Under the pieces are notes generated by a model. The model had not been told where the DNA came from, did no database searches, and saw only the letters and a list, made by a program, of their open reading frames with translations. A DNA stretch of 64,000 bases, from contig OX459106.1 of NCBI GenBank assembly GCA_949775045.1, positions 3,715,384 to 3,779,383 on the forward strand. The letters are read 5' to 3'. Source of the DNA: Metridium senile. Taxonomy: Eukaryota; Cnidaria; Anthozoa; Actiniaria; Metridiidae. Both the position numbers and the translations under genes were made by a program. Shown here one piece after another: positions 10,129 through 21,912 of this stretch. The first letter of the stretch is position 1, and every line of letters begins with the position of its first letter.

Positions 10129-11305
10129 GGGTGAATCCTCAAGAGTAAGCTTTATACATTACGTAACTCAACATTGATATTTATATTAATATGGATATCA
10201 AATCGATGACATTGATGTTTATATAGTTTCGCGCGTGTTCTGTTTGAAAGATTATAAAAAGTATTTGTACTGAATTTTGTTTGATAAAATAACCATTATA
10301 TAACGCGCGCTCTCATTGGCTGAAACGTGCAAAAAAACCGTGTTTCTATAAGAGCATAGAAACACGGTTTTCAAGCGGAGTGTCGCTTGATTTTTCCGTA
10401 AAAATACAAAATCGTGTCGTCTAATGAAGAAAACGAATTTTTTGTGTCAAGTTTGACTTTGACGGCCTTCACCACCTCAGAAGTCACGAACTTAAAAGTC
10501 TTTAACACTTTTAAGCTTGTAAAAATATTAAATCTGAGTTTACAGCAATACTCAAAGTAATTCAAATCGCGACAAGAAGATCACAACAGTACTTTGTCTA
10601 CCGTAAAAGCACTTTTAATTCCTAAATATGTACAAAGTAAATACAAAAAATCATTTTGATGTCATTGAATTTGCACAATAGTAGAAAAATATACTTCAGC
10701 AAAAGCTACAAGCTTTATGACTTACATGTACATCAAAACAGAGAAAGTTTTCCTTCGTCTTGCTTCACTCAGTTCTCGGTAAAGTCGTTCGTCAAGTATT
10801 CTTTTACTTAAACTCTCCTGTTATTCTTCTTGAAACCTTACATGCAGCTCAAACGGTCACAGAGTTCCAGAGTTCCACAAATTCAAGTTAGAGTTTCCAC
10901 TTCAGAAGCAAAATAGGCAGAATTTTATCGACTTGCAAGATAGACAAAGTGAAGCGTGAACACACAGCTTTTTGCAAAGCACATTTCAGTGAAATTGAAG
11001 TGTTTTTGCTCACGATTTCAGCTAGATTTTAGACTTTTCTAATGTAGTTGAACTCTGAAATCCACTTTTAAATCCATGTAAACTTGATCATCGCTTGTTG
11101 TGGTCTTTATATTGACATTTTGTGAAGAATAAAGTCGATTTTTTCATCGCACTGAAAATTATTTTTGACAAGGTTTGAACCGGTACGTTTTTTGCTTGGT
11201 ACGTCGTCATTTGACGACGTTAGGAGAATTTGTTGTGTGATCAAGGGCATTAAATGCAATTTAGCTTTATATCTTCGTTATTATCTGTTGTTGTTATTTT
11301 ATAAA
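10129..11305. other. Intergenic, with a short palindrome at 10334-10371
   Basis: 'ataacgcgcgctctcattgg' lies just before a perfect hairpin 'aaaccgtgtttctat' / 'atagaaacacggttt' at 10334-10371. The same CCGTGTTTCTAT word recurs in the hairpin at 11306-11500. No coding sequence was found. Confidence 0.5.
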
Positions 11306-11500
11306 AGCATTAATTAGAAGATATTTTCCGTGTTTCTATTCTCTGTTAGAAACACTTGGAATGGGATTGTTGGGAGAACACTCGAAAAGATTTTGAATCA
11401 CTCGCTTTCAGCTCGTGATTCAAAATCTTTCTCGTGTTCTCCCAACAATGCCGCGTGTTTCTAACAGAGAATAGAAACACGGAAAATATCTTCTAATGCT
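11306..11500. repeat. Long palindrome, about 90 bp arms (foldback type)
   Basis: The left arm reads from 'agcattaattagaag' and the right arm ends 'cttctaatgct'. Internal pairs include 'ttgttgggagaacactcg' with 'cgtgttctcccaacaa' and 'gattttgaatcac' with 'gtgattcaaaatc'. It is probably a non-autonomous foldback element. Confidence 0.85.
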
Positions 11501-11918
11501 TAAATAATAAATGTAACTTTGCAGTGAAACCCCTCGCTACGCTCGAGGTTCTACTTGAGTTTTGAACATTTTATTACGTCGAGTTTGTGTCAATAAGAGG
11601 ACAGACAACTCAAAACCATGCCCAATTTGTTAATTTTCATTAAACTTGTGACGGCTGCCTCAACAAACTTACAGAAATTTTAAGGCCAAAATATTAAACT
11701 TACTGCAGCTTTCTCCATCATTCCAAATCAAAGATCGTTTAAAGACAAAGGCTTTTGTTTATACCTCTACATCAAAGAAAGTAAAAAAAAAAAACGTTTT
11801 ACAAATTAAAGGATTTTAGCTGACACGAACCACGATGGATGTTGAAACGAGTTGAAATTCGTAGGTCTTGTGGACGCTTGAATTGATAAAAAAGCATACG
11901 AAAGCTTTTTTTCGATAA

Positions 11919-12089
11919 ATAATAATAATAATAATAATAATAATTGAGAATAAAGACAAACGCGAGAATACAACGTTTCAACATCATCTAGATGTCATTA
12001 TCAAGTGGTTTAATGACATCTAGATGATGTCGAAACGTTGTATTCTCGCGTTTGTCTTTATTCTCAATTTCATAACAAAGTCTAAACTT

Positions 12090-12177
<88 letters not shown>
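11919..12177. repeat. TAA arrays enclosing a 124 bp palindrome
   Basis: Short (AAT)n at about 11919-11943 and a long (TAA)n at about 12092-12177 flank a nearly perfect inverted repeat at 11944-12067 with 55 bp arms (words 'acgcgagaatacaacgttt' and 'acatcatctagatgtcatt'). Trinucleotide arrays on both sides suggest the palindrome was also inserted into a TAA microsatellite. Confidence 0.85.
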
Positions 12178-12181
<4 letters not shown>

Positions 12182-14664
12182 AATATGAAAACCTAGATAA
12201 TCGTAAATGGCTGACAGAAGTGCGTAAGGCATTAACAGCAACTGGACCAGAACAACATGAAGCCCCAATAATAGTCACAAAAGAAACAATCTACAACTGC
12301 CTACGAAAGAAAAAGAACTGGTCTTCTCCGGGCCTTGATAAAATTACTAACTTCTGGTTAAAACAACTCTCATCATTACATCTACCAATAGCTATTGCAA
12401 TCACTAGCTTAATCAACAGCAAGCCTAACAGAATTCCCGATTGGATATCAGAAGGACGCACAGTAATGATACCAAAGAATGAAAACCCTAAAGTACAAGA
12501 ATTTAGACCTATCACGTGCCTTAACACAATGTATAAACTCGTCACTTCAGTCGTCAACGTCGAGTTGGAGAATCACCTGTCCAAATACCACCTCATGCAG
12601 CTAGACCAAAGAGGCGGCGTTAAAGGATCTATGGGATGTGTTGACAACCTGTTAATAGATAAAGCAATCATGGAAGACGCTACTAAAAACAAGAAGAACA
12701 TCTCATGCCTTTGGGTCGATGTGAAAAAAGCATTTGACAGCGTGTCCCACACATGGCTATCAACGGTGCTAAGAGATCATGGAATAAACAAGACATTGTC
12801 TTCGTTTATTGATAACATCGTCAAAACCTGGAAAACAACAATGTATGTGCAAACAGCCGAAGGCCAAACATCAATAGGCCCAATAAAGATCAACCGTGGA
12901 ATACTACAAGGAGACTCATTTTGCGTTACACTATTCACACTCTGCCTAAATCCAATAGCGTGGTACTTACGTACTACAGAAGGCTACAAACTCTCTCATG
13001 ATAAGACCATCAAGATAACACACAGTCTCTTTGTAGACGACCTGAAATCATACCATAAGAATAGCACCAAAGCCGCCACAGTCGGAAGCACACTCGAAGG
13101 TATGTTCAAGGACATCGGCCTTCACTGGGGTATCAACAAATGCGCAGCTGTCCACATCAACAGAGGCATCTATCAACCGAGCGAGGGACTCCCCCTGGGT
13201 AGTGGACAGCAAATACCCATACTCGGTGAAGATGACTACTATAAGTTCCTAGGAAAGTATGAAAATATCACCCAGCTCGAAAAGGAAGTTCAAAAGGTAG
13301 CAGGTAAAGAATACACTAGAAGACTATCTGTTATATGGTCATCACCGCTGTCAATTCCGCGAAAGATAGCTGCAACAAACACCTTTGCAATTCCTGTACT
13401 CTCATATCACATGTGGACAACTGATTGGAACATTCAACACCTACAACAACTTGATAGGAAAACACGCCAAATAATGAATGAGAACACTTGTAAACACAGA
13501 CATGAGTCGAACGCTATACTCTATCTCCCATTCCACAAAGGAGGTAAAGGTCTTCAGCAATTAGAGATGCTGTATAAAACCACTAAGATCAAGACAGCAC
13601 ACTACTTAACAACGAGTGCTGACCCACATGTCCAACTTGTCTCATCCTTCCAATTGTACAAGGAAAAGAAGTCTCTAAAGTCCATAATAAAGGATGCAAA
13701 AACGTATGCACACCAACTAAACCTGGACATAAGATATGACTCCAAAGAAAAAACAACCACCATCACTTCAAGTAGCGCTAGTGCAGAAGTATCTAAATGC
13801 CAGCCAAGATACATTAAATCAATACTTAGGAAAGAAACAGAGAAGAAACTGGAGGAGGAGGTAAAGCAACAACCGTGGGTTGGACAGTACCTTACTACGC
13901 AATGGAAAGACCAAGATCTAGAGAAAGAAAGCTACAATATAAACAAGATATGGAAAAACATCCCTGATGTTGTCTACAGTGTATATACCAGTATCTTTCA
14001 ACAACTAATAACAACAAAGACTTACCAACGAAAGAAACTAAACAATAGAGAAGGCGATTTAATCTGCAGACTATGCCATCAAAAAGAAGAAACAATTCCA
14101 CACCTATTCTCAAACTGCTCAGGTATCGCTCAATCTTTATACACGGCAAGGCATGACCGTATGCTTCGCCCTGTGTACCATCAAATCCTATCACATTTTG
14201 GGTTTACAGAACAAGACGACAATACACCGTGGCACAAACAATCACTCCCAAAAAGCTGCATAGAAAATGACGAAGCCAAAATACTGTGGAACATCCCAAT
14301 ACATCTAGACATTGCCCCAAAAAATGGCGCAAACAAACCAGACATTACAATAATGGACAAGAAGACCAAGACGTGGCTGATCATCGAAGGAACCGTATGC
14401 AACATCGGTCGCATAACTGAAAGAGATCTTCAGAAAACAGAAAAGTATATAGACTTAAGAACAGGATTAAAGAGACTCTATCCTAACTATAACGTAGTGC
14501 AAGTAAACGTCGTCCTAGACTTCCTAGCAGGCTACCAAAAACAACTGGTAACTGAGCTAAGTAAAATAGGACTCGAAAAAGTAAACCAACTAGCCAAAAA
14601 GTGCCAGAAATGGATAATTTCGCAAAATTGTGAAATCGTGAAGGCCTTATATACCCGTTCATAA
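12178..14664 (+). CDS. RLE-type non-LTR retrotransposon reverse transcriptase (R4/Dong-like), 5'-truncated
   Basis: The frame has 828 residues without a stop. The RT domain (about 60-360) shows WSSPGLDKI, DVKKAFDSVSHTWL (motif A), NRGILQGDSFCVTLF (motif B) and LFVDDLKSY (residues 284-292, motif C with FVDD instead of YADD). A thumb region with LPFHKGGKGL follows. The C-terminal third has a C-x2-C-x8-H-x4-C knuckle (Cys630, Cys633, His642, Cys647) and then KPDITIMD and LIIEGTVC (Asp722, Glu737), consistent with a restriction-like endonuclease. This order is diagnostic of R2/R4/NeSL-type elements. Insertion inside TAA repeats is known for Dong-like members of the R4 clade. The ATG is formed at the edge of the TAA array, so this is probably a 5'-truncated copy that happens to stay open. 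Clade assignment is an inference. Confidence 0.8.
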
Positions 14665-14763
14665 GTTAACACTGTTGTAATCGGCACCAAAACTGAATAT
14701 TGCCTAGAAAATTTCCGCAATACTCATTACATGTAAACCAAGAAAAGTTTAAATAAACGATAC

Positions 14764-14850
<87 letters not shown>
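14764..14850 (+). repeat. (TAA)n array at the 3' end of the retrotransposon
   Basis: About 87 bp of pure TAA/AAT repeat follow a 100 bp 3' UTR. Together with the array at 12092-12177 it brackets the retrotransposon, as expected for insertion into or 3' priming on TAA repeats. Confidence 0.95.
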
Positions 14851-14851
<1 letters not shown>

Positions 14852-14864
14852 TATACTTATTTAT

Positions 14865-15165
14865 ATAGCGCTATTACAAAGCTCATAGCGCTTTACAGTG
14901 GAGGACTTATCGGACTGCTGTAAACAAGCAGCTTACAATCATGAGTATGGTTAGTGAATGCCTCACAAGACTTAACTGTTGTACCGGGAAACAATCCCCT
15001 ACTCTTTGCAAACGTAGCACAACAGGATCTTTAACGTCCACCGTATATAGGATTATAGTGTAGGCAGACGAGACCTCCGGCTTTACGTCCTTATCCGAGA
15101 AGACGAGGCACTGAGAGAGTTGAGTGTCTTGCCCAAGGACACAACCTTATCGCCCGGGCCGGGAA
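14865..15165 (-). repeat. Dispersed repeat with CCTTGGGCAAGACACT motif
   Basis: Read on the minus strand it contains 'gtccttgggcaagacactc', a motif common in invertebrate LINE/SINE 3' regions, and it ends at 'tatagcgctattac' next to the TAA array. It has no coding potential. The class is unresolved. Confidence 0.45.
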
Positions 15166-15907
15166 TATTAATAAGAACTTTAATCGAAATCACCGTCAAC
15201 TGTTGAAGGAACTAATTTCTCTGTGTCGTACTTTATGAAGAATATGAAAGCATGATGATCGCTGACAGAACTTTGAATAAAAAAAAACCCGGGCTTTTTT
15301 AAGATTTTTGAACCTTTTGTATGGAGAAAAAGAACGACAAGAGGGGAACACTTCCTGACTTCAAAAACGTTCTTAAGTTTGTAAACAAACTTATCATGAA
15401 TTTTACAGCTTTTTAAAAGTAACTAAATATTCTTTAGAGAATTAAAATGAAACCCTTTTGTGTATTCTCTCGTGATTTTTTGTACTTTGATTATATTTTC
15501 AATCTGTAGTGAAACACTGTATAAAGTGCTGTTAGTAAAAACTGAAATACAAGGTATTATCATACTTTTAATTGTTGCAGGTTTCCACTCCCATTTTCTA
15601 TACTCCTAAATATTTTGCTCTTAAACTTTGCACACTGAAGCTCCCGGAAATCTGGTGTGTTTGGTTTACATTTCTGAAAAATAATGTTTATTCTGTTTAA
15701 CAAATTCTGCAGTCTTAAGTTGACATGTTTGTAACGTCCTGATTTATTTACCTTAACGTTGCACATGATGTATTTCTTCCATTTTCCAATGAAGTATTTT
15801 CCATTAGCCATCGGTGTTTTCAGATTTAGTAATTAACAAGCCGGCTCACATCCATGTTTTTACAGAAAAAAGAACAAGTGAAAGTGAACACAAAAAAACG
15901 ATAATTA
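15166..15907. other. Intergenic, no feature recognised
   Basis: AT-rich unique-looking sequence with a poly-A/CCCGGG spot near 15280. No coding, repeat or RNA signature was found. Confidence 0.4.
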
Positions 15908-16186
15908 GGGACTGATCATAAAGTATAGGGGTGCGTGGGGGGGGGGGTGGGGGGCGGAGGGGTTGAAAATTCAGCAAATTCCCAAGGAATGACTTTTATG
16001 ACCCACCCTTTAGTCTATGCATAGTTACACGTAGCCCACCCCTATGCAATGCACCACAATTACCCCCAAATACCCCCAGTATATTGCTTAATTTTTTATG
16101 GCCCACCCCCTATTTCATGCTCAAAAATTATGGCCCATCCCACCATTTTTTTCGGACAACCTCACCTATACTTTATGGCCAGTCCC
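15908..16186. mobile_element. Harbinger-like MITE (TTA target duplication)
   Basis: Terminal inverted repeats GGGACTG..CATAAAGTATAGG lie at both ends, and TTA flanks each side (15905-15907 and 16187-16189). A 3 bp TTA duplication with GGG termini fits PIF/Harbinger. The 279 bp element has no ORF. It includes a G-run at about 15935-15964 that could form a G-quadruplex and repeated 'tatggcccaccc' words. Confidence 0.7.
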
Positions 16187-16247
16187 TTAAACTGTACTAC
16201 TTTACAATACACATATTCAAAATGCATACTTTGAACAACTGCAGGTG

Positions 16248-16465
16248 ACATAGGTAGCCTAGCGGTGAGAGCGCTGGCCTTTCATCACTGTTATCTGGGT
16301 TCGATTTCCGGCTGCATGGTCTCTCATGACATGATGATTATTTTTCCGGACTATCCGGTTTTCCTCCCTGCAAAAACGTGAGCAGAGTTGTGTGCTGTAA
16401 GTATTGAATGTAGTGGAAGAGCCCCAATAGGGAGTGATAGTTATACAACTGAATAAATAATATCA
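16248..16465 (+). mobile_element. tRNA-derived SINE (tRNA-Glu-like head)
   Basis: The head has an A box 'tagcctagcggtgagagc', an anticodon-loop-like CTTTCAT and a B box GGTTCGATTTC. The body follows with 'ccggactatccggttttcc' and an AT-rich tail. The T arm pairs only partly, so it is a pol III-type SINE head and not a working tRNA. The 3' end is approximate. Confidence 0.6.
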
Positions 16466-16562
16466 ACAAATATATACCAAACAATATATAATAACCGAGA
16501 TAGATAGATGAATAAATTAAATTTGCTAGGAACTTGAAATGGCAGTTAAGGTTACCCAGAGC

Positions 16563-16625
16563 CTCTATAAACGGGCCCAACATGAAGGACCAACAATCTT
16601 GCTCCAGCATGCTGGGCCCGTTTAA
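16563..16625. repeat. Short inverted repeat with GGGCCC
   Basis: 'aaacgggcccaacatg' pairs with 'catgctgggcccgttt' around a 30 bp centre. A second small hairpin (gatgatgtt/aacatcatc) lies just after it. Confidence 0.6.
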
Positions 16626-17562
16626 ACACCTTGTCGGATGATGTTGAATGAAACATCATCCAATATCATGATTTCTTTCGTTCTCGTGCACAACAAACCA
16701 TATCGCAACAACGTTGGACCAACATGTTTGGCCTTTTTAAAGAAGCCCTAAGAAAGCCATTATGTAAAATATGTGATTTGTACTCGCAATGCACCTCATA
16801 GATGGTCAGTCTTTCACCGTGGTACAAAAGATTACCACATGCATCTAAGCACGGGCTGTTAGCATGTACAACACCAGGACAAAAAAAGACCAAGTTGCTG
16901 CAGCGGCGAGTAAAATATTATATTAATTTATTGCAATATAATTTAATTACAGTTCGTTGCATCATACAAAAATTATACAACAGGACGGTGGCAAGGGGAA
17001 ACTTAATTCCCATTCTAAGGCTGTCATCCAACATCCATATTAACAGTTTGTAAGTGTCTACCTAGGATTATCGCAGTTTCTTTATGAATGTGACACGCCA
17101 CAACCACACGTACGAGAACATTCGCTCCAATTTGACCACGGCCCCCAGCCACCGTCTACTCGTTGAGGTATGTCATGAACATTGATAAACTCACCTAGAT
17201 AGCACACCTATGGACCATTTAACAAACCATGTTGTTAACTACAACATTTCTTATTTGACATCTTTGCGGTTCTTCTTTCAGTTATTTGATATATCTTTTT
17301 AATTATTGTTGAACATCTATTATTCAAAGTCAGAACGTCCAGATGTGTGAAGTCTTGAGAAGGAATGTTGGCGCTGTTGTTGAACACCAACGGTCTTTCT
17401 CACAACTTCACACACCATGCAAGCGTACGATCACAATACATCATCATTGCTTACAGTTTTAGTTCTTTTTCACAACTTACTTTAACATTACTAGCTTCAC
17501 AATTATACATCATCATTGCTTTATTCCCTCTTATTCAAACTTTTTATACTTCTTCTTTTCTA
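16626..17562. other. Intergenic, no feature recognised
   Basis: Short words such as 'catcatcattgctt' repeat near 17440 and 17510. No coding or RNA signature is visible. Confidence 0.35.
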
Positions 17563-17728
17563 TTAGTTCCATGCTGCGCATGAGGCGAGCAACAATTCTC
17601 TCCACTTTGGTCTATTAGCTGCAATCTTTTCAGCTTCTCTCCAGTCCCACCACCCCATCTTTTTCTCTTTTTTCAATTGTTCTCCTCCATGTCTCTCTTG
17701 GCCTTCCCTTCTTACGCTTTCCCTCCAG
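17563..17728 (-). pseudogene. LINE reverse-transcriptase C-terminus, decayed
   Basis: Minus-strand translation gives GKRKKGRPRETWRRTIEK and, after a frameshift, WREAEKIAANRPKWRELLL and a stop at 17563-17565. The GRP-TWRRT...W-A-(N/D)R-KWR pattern is the conserved tail of many invertebrate LINE polymerases. It is an isolated fragment. Confidence 0.75.
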
Positions 17729-18048
17729 AGATGATTTTTATAAACTTTTTATACTACTTCAAAATAAAGCTAAAATGTTTTTAATTGATATTTTGAAATC
17801 AATCGATAACTTGGAATCAAGACAGCAATATTTCCTTTTTGGTTCCACATTCATGATCAGTTCCATCAGCTGCAGGTTCCAACCTTGACTGACATGTCCC
17901 ACCTTACACCATATTGTACTACACACATCATAACAAACAATCAATAATGTATTTCAACAAGATAAGTGTATTTAGATCTATATTGTGCATGAATAGTAAA
18001 AAGAGAGAGAGAGATTGTGTGGTTGTGGAATAGAGCGCAAACACTTTA

Positions 18049-18202
18049 CCCATGAAATAGAAATCAGATTGCTACTGTAGAAAAGAGCGCCAAATGTACA
18101 TTATATATCCATGAAATAGAAATCAGATTGCTACTGTAGAAAAGAGCGCCAAATGTTCATTATATATCCATGAAATAGAAATCAGATTGCTACTGTAGAA
18201 AA
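18049..18202. repeat. 60 bp minisatellite, about 2.6 copies
   Basis: The unit starts 'ccatgaaatagaaatcag' at 18049, 18109 and 18169 and is nearly identical between copies. A GA-rich run (18000-18014) precedes it. Confidence 0.9.
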
Positions 18203-18254
18203 AATATCGAAGGTGAGTGGTGTATCCATAGCCCTATTTATTATTTATGGATCA

Positions 18255-18600
18255 TCCTCGGGAATGACCTTCCCCTGGCTGTTCGTCAAAGTAACAATAT
18301 AGAGCAATTTAAGACTAGGCTCAAAACATTTCTTTTTAATTTAGCATTTAAGTAGTGTATTAAGTAGTATAGTAATAATATTAGTTCATTTTCCATCTTA
18401 CCTGTGTACATGTACACAGATTTTAAAAACAAAACATTATCTTTAAATTATCATTTATATTTATATCAGACATTTTTCTTAATATATTATACATTTTACT
18501 ATTTTATGTATATATATTTATCAAATTTTTACAATTGTAAAGCGCTTTAAAATATCCAATAATTTAGGCGCTATACAAACGATTAAATTATCATTATTAT
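18255..18600 (+). pseudogene. CR1/L2-like LINE 3' end (RT C-terminus and 3' UTR)
   Basis: The frame NDLPLAVRQSNNIEQFKTRL ends at a stop at about 18356, the standard end of CR1/L2-type polymerases. The 3' UTR runs to 'gcgctatacaaacgatt'. Related tails lie at 37548-37860 and 40880-41270 on the minus strand, and a further C-terminal fragment lies at 37885-37990. Confidence 0.75.
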
Positions 18601-18605
18601 ATAAT

Positions 18606-18875
18606 AACCCAGGGGTAATCTTCTGTCGCTCGTTTCTCGCTCCCAGAATAAATACCCCTGGGAACGTAGTCTGTTGGAGCTTGTTCCGGAAGTCAAAATT
18701 CAAACTTATTTAACGACTTTCTTTGAATGGTTATCTTGATTTAAGGTCGACCTTAAGGTCGACCAATCAGGAAAGAGCTGAATTTTAACTTCCGGAACAA
18801 CCTCCAACAGACTACGTTCCCAGGGGTATTTATTCTGGGAACGAGAAACGAGCGACAGAAGATTACCCCTGGGTT
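18606..18875. mobile_element. 270 bp palindromic MITE
   Basis: About 95 bp terminal inverted repeats begin 'aacccaggggtaatcttctg' and contain 'cgctcgtttctcg' and 'gaacgtagtctgttgg'. A small palindrome 'aaggtcgacctt' lies in the centre. A copy sits in the right arm at 37259-37529. Confidence 0.85.
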
Positions 18876-18888
18876 CCCGAGGATGTTT

Positions 18889-19052
18889 ATGGATATGCTT
18901 GCTACTAAAATAATTTACTTGCTATTTTAAATATTATAATATATTTTAATATAAGATGATCACAATACCCGTGGGTATTGTGATTTTATATTAAAATATA
19001 TTGTAATATTTGAAAAAAGCAAGTAGATTATTTTAGTAGTAAACATATCCAT
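18889..19052. repeat. Palindrome, about 80 bp arms
   Basis: The arms start at 'atggatatgcttgctacta' and meet at 'caatacccgtgggtattg'. They are very AT-rich. The right-arm copy is at 37082-37245. Confidence 0.85.
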
Positions 19053-20711
19053 AAATAATAAATAAACTAGAAAAAAAAAAGAAAGAAAAACAGAACTGAA
19101 AAATAGAGGTTCGAACCCTGGTCCGTAGGATCGATTTAATATGCTAATTTTATGCAAAACCTAAAAAAGGACCATCCATCCAGACGTACAAAGCGCTGAA
19201 TCGTCGTATGGATTTACATTAAGGCAGGAGATTTGGGTCCCCCACCATGCTATCATTGCTGGCCTGACAGATAGTTTTGCAGTCAAAGAGGGAGGAAACG
19301 CTCGGATCCTAGGCCATGAATGAACGCACCTTACCGCTCCACCATCGTGTCTACCGATTGTTTTAGGGTTCACAATAACCTAGTGTATAGCGTGAATGGA
19401 CTGTATATTGTTATGCAAATTACGTGTAACCGTGGCGCGCGTCGTTAAATCCTGGCGTTTGAACGCCCGATGACCAGGGTTCGAGTCTCCATCAATGACT
19501 ATTTTCTACTTTTTCTTTCTTTTTTTTTTTTACATTATAGTTTCGTATTTTATTCAAACCGACAACATCAAATGTCAGAATTATTTTTTTGTTTATAAAT
19601 TTATATTTAATTATTGTTTCTAGCAATAGCGAGAGAACAAGAAAAAGAGACATACCATCATGTGATGAGTTTGTTCCATACTGTACCATCGATGGTCAGC
19701 GTCGTAGCTATATATAGATTGTACCAGGAAGTTTAGCGCGGGCCTGGAGTTCAGGGTGTTCAGATGGTGCATCGTTCAGACACCATCCCCATCCTTTGCT
19801 GGTGAAAAAACGTTACTGTACGTTAATATGAACAAATAGAAAACAACGATTGAGAGCCCACAGAACGCGCGTTTGCATGTTGATCAAATATGTTTCTATT
19901 TTATGAAAAAAATAGAAAACTTGCTTATTAAGGTGTGAGCAATTGGGGATTGGCAGAACAATCCAATAAGCAAGCGCTCGCGTTTTTTATTATTTGATAG
20001 AGCACACTGAATTGGCGCGCGTGTCTATATAGTTACAATGTGATATAATAACATGACTGCTTGTTAGTAAATCTAATACGATGAAAATATTTTTTTATAA
20101 CAAAGAAATGTTTTAAATTTCCTTTTTTCCTTTTAATACATAGTTCTAATCAGAAGAACTTTGCTAATACAATTTAATAAGAAAAATAGCGAAAAGAAAT
20201 TACAACGCTTACTTGATCATTTACTTGATCATTTACTTGATATTGTTGTCGCGATGACAACGAAACATTGTAATTTCTTGTTGCTAGTTTTCTTATTAAA
20301 AATAATACATAGTTATCATCCTATTAAGGAAATTCAAATAACGTTTTTGTCAATTTGAACTGAAAATCTTGATTTTTCTAAGCGTTTTGTCATTGTGAAG
20401 TGAATTTATATGGTGATTTGGCGTTCGCAAACGCGCCAAAATTGAACTTGTCATGCCGTGTCGTGACACAAAGTCACGTTTGTCACGAATTATAATGCGA
20501 TTTGACATCAAAAATGAAATTTCAAAATCAATCTTTCAAAAACGCGTGGATACCTCTATTTTTTTTTTGCTAGAAACGTATTAGTGGTATCGAAGTTTTT
20601 TCTCAGTTTATATTTTAAAAATAAAAATGATTTGGGTTGGATATTTAGTCAATAATTCGTTATGCGCACAAAGTATCTGTTTCATAATTTTGAGCAAAAA
20701 GTATAAATACG

Positions 20712-20846
20712 CACCGTAAATGTAATAACTATAAACCGTAAATGTAATAACCGACCCCACCGTTATGTAGTAAAATTTAACCATAAATGTAATAATCGAG
20801 CCCCACCATAAATGTAATAACATTCAACTCTAAATGTAATAATCGT
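20712..20846 (-). repeat. Cluster of degenerate TAAATGTAATAA motifs
   Basis: Five to six copies of a (C)ATAAATGTAATAA word separated by about 10-25 bp. The mirrored set in the right arm is at about 35283-35420. Irregular spacing of a conserved 12-13 bp word resembles a set of protein-binding sites more than a tandem satellite. Confidence 0.7.
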
Positions 20847-21783
20847 TTGGTCAACCATACTACTGAAGACAAACACCCCGATCACATGCGAATTTGTGTC
20901 CCTCATTCACTGACAGTTTATATAAGTGAGTGTCAGGTTTTACGTGAGGATATGATACCATCAATGAAAATGAATATTTCGATTATTTAAAACAATTGTC
21001 TTGTGACCTAAAAAAAATGTTTTATACAACATTCATGAGCAGACACACAGGTACATGAATTTTTTTCATATTTACAGACTAAACCAGGGACTGATAGACC
21101 ACGATGTGTTTTTGTTTATTGACATTGGATTTATAGGGATTATCTATCGAGCACAAACCTATAAAACCGATGCACACAACGATTCATAGTATCAAGAAGC
21201 ACACGTCCCATTTTTTATTAGAGCTCAAACGCAAAATTAAAAAGCGAGTAATTTAAATTTAGTATTACGCGAGCTGGGAAAACAGCTGAATGAGACTACA
21301 TCATACATATCAACCTCTCAAGACTTCAAATCTGAAGTATTGCTTCTCAAGAACAAGATTTAAAATTCAAACCACGACACCGGAGTTACGTCCAAAATCT
21401 GGCGACTTTGCAGGCCGGAGAGTTGCCACAATTAGTCATCATCATTATCATCAGGGCGATGTCAGCTCAACGTTGCACGCCTTCTGACTAATTGTCGTTG
21501 AATAAAACGTTGAGACTGGTAGACTACGCCCAAGACGACCAAGAGTTGAATGAGAGTACAAGAGTACAATATAAGAAGGATTATCAAATTTTACGTTTGT
21601 GTCTGACTTAAGAAGGATTGCCGGTAGCTAATGATGGCGGTGGCAGTGGCAAGGAAAGCCAAGTCACCTGAAGGATGTTGTAAGTCAAATTTTAATAATA
21701 GCAGTATAAAGTTTTACCAAAATCACAAGCCATCTAGGCTAACTCAAACTCTAGGCCTATTAAACACGCTGGCCAATGTTTGA

Positions 21784-21910
21784 GTTGCCCCTCATGGCAG
21801 CAAGGGGCCACAGGAAGCCCAAAACAATATTACAACAAAGGATATGTTATCGGCCACGGATTGTAGGCCAGCATAGAGTTCAGCATTGGTAACCCGGTCA
21901 CGCCAGCTGA
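21784..21910 (-). pseudogene. LINE RT C-terminal fragment (left arm copy)
   Basis: The minus strand encodes ISWRDRVTNAELYAGL followed by non-conserved sequence. This resembles the region just before the C-terminal tail in RTE/CR1-type polymerases. It is the mirror image of 34236-34355. Confidence 0.5.
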
Positions 21911-21912
21911 TG

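Noticed and set aside
11988..12278. Minus-strand frames with poly-Ile or poly-Leu
   Set aside because: Translation of the TAA array.
19427..19497. Possible tRNA (B box GGTTCGAGTC, mirrored near 36645-36715)
   Set aside because: The T arm does not pair and no acceptor stem is visible. At best a degraded tRNA-like remnant.
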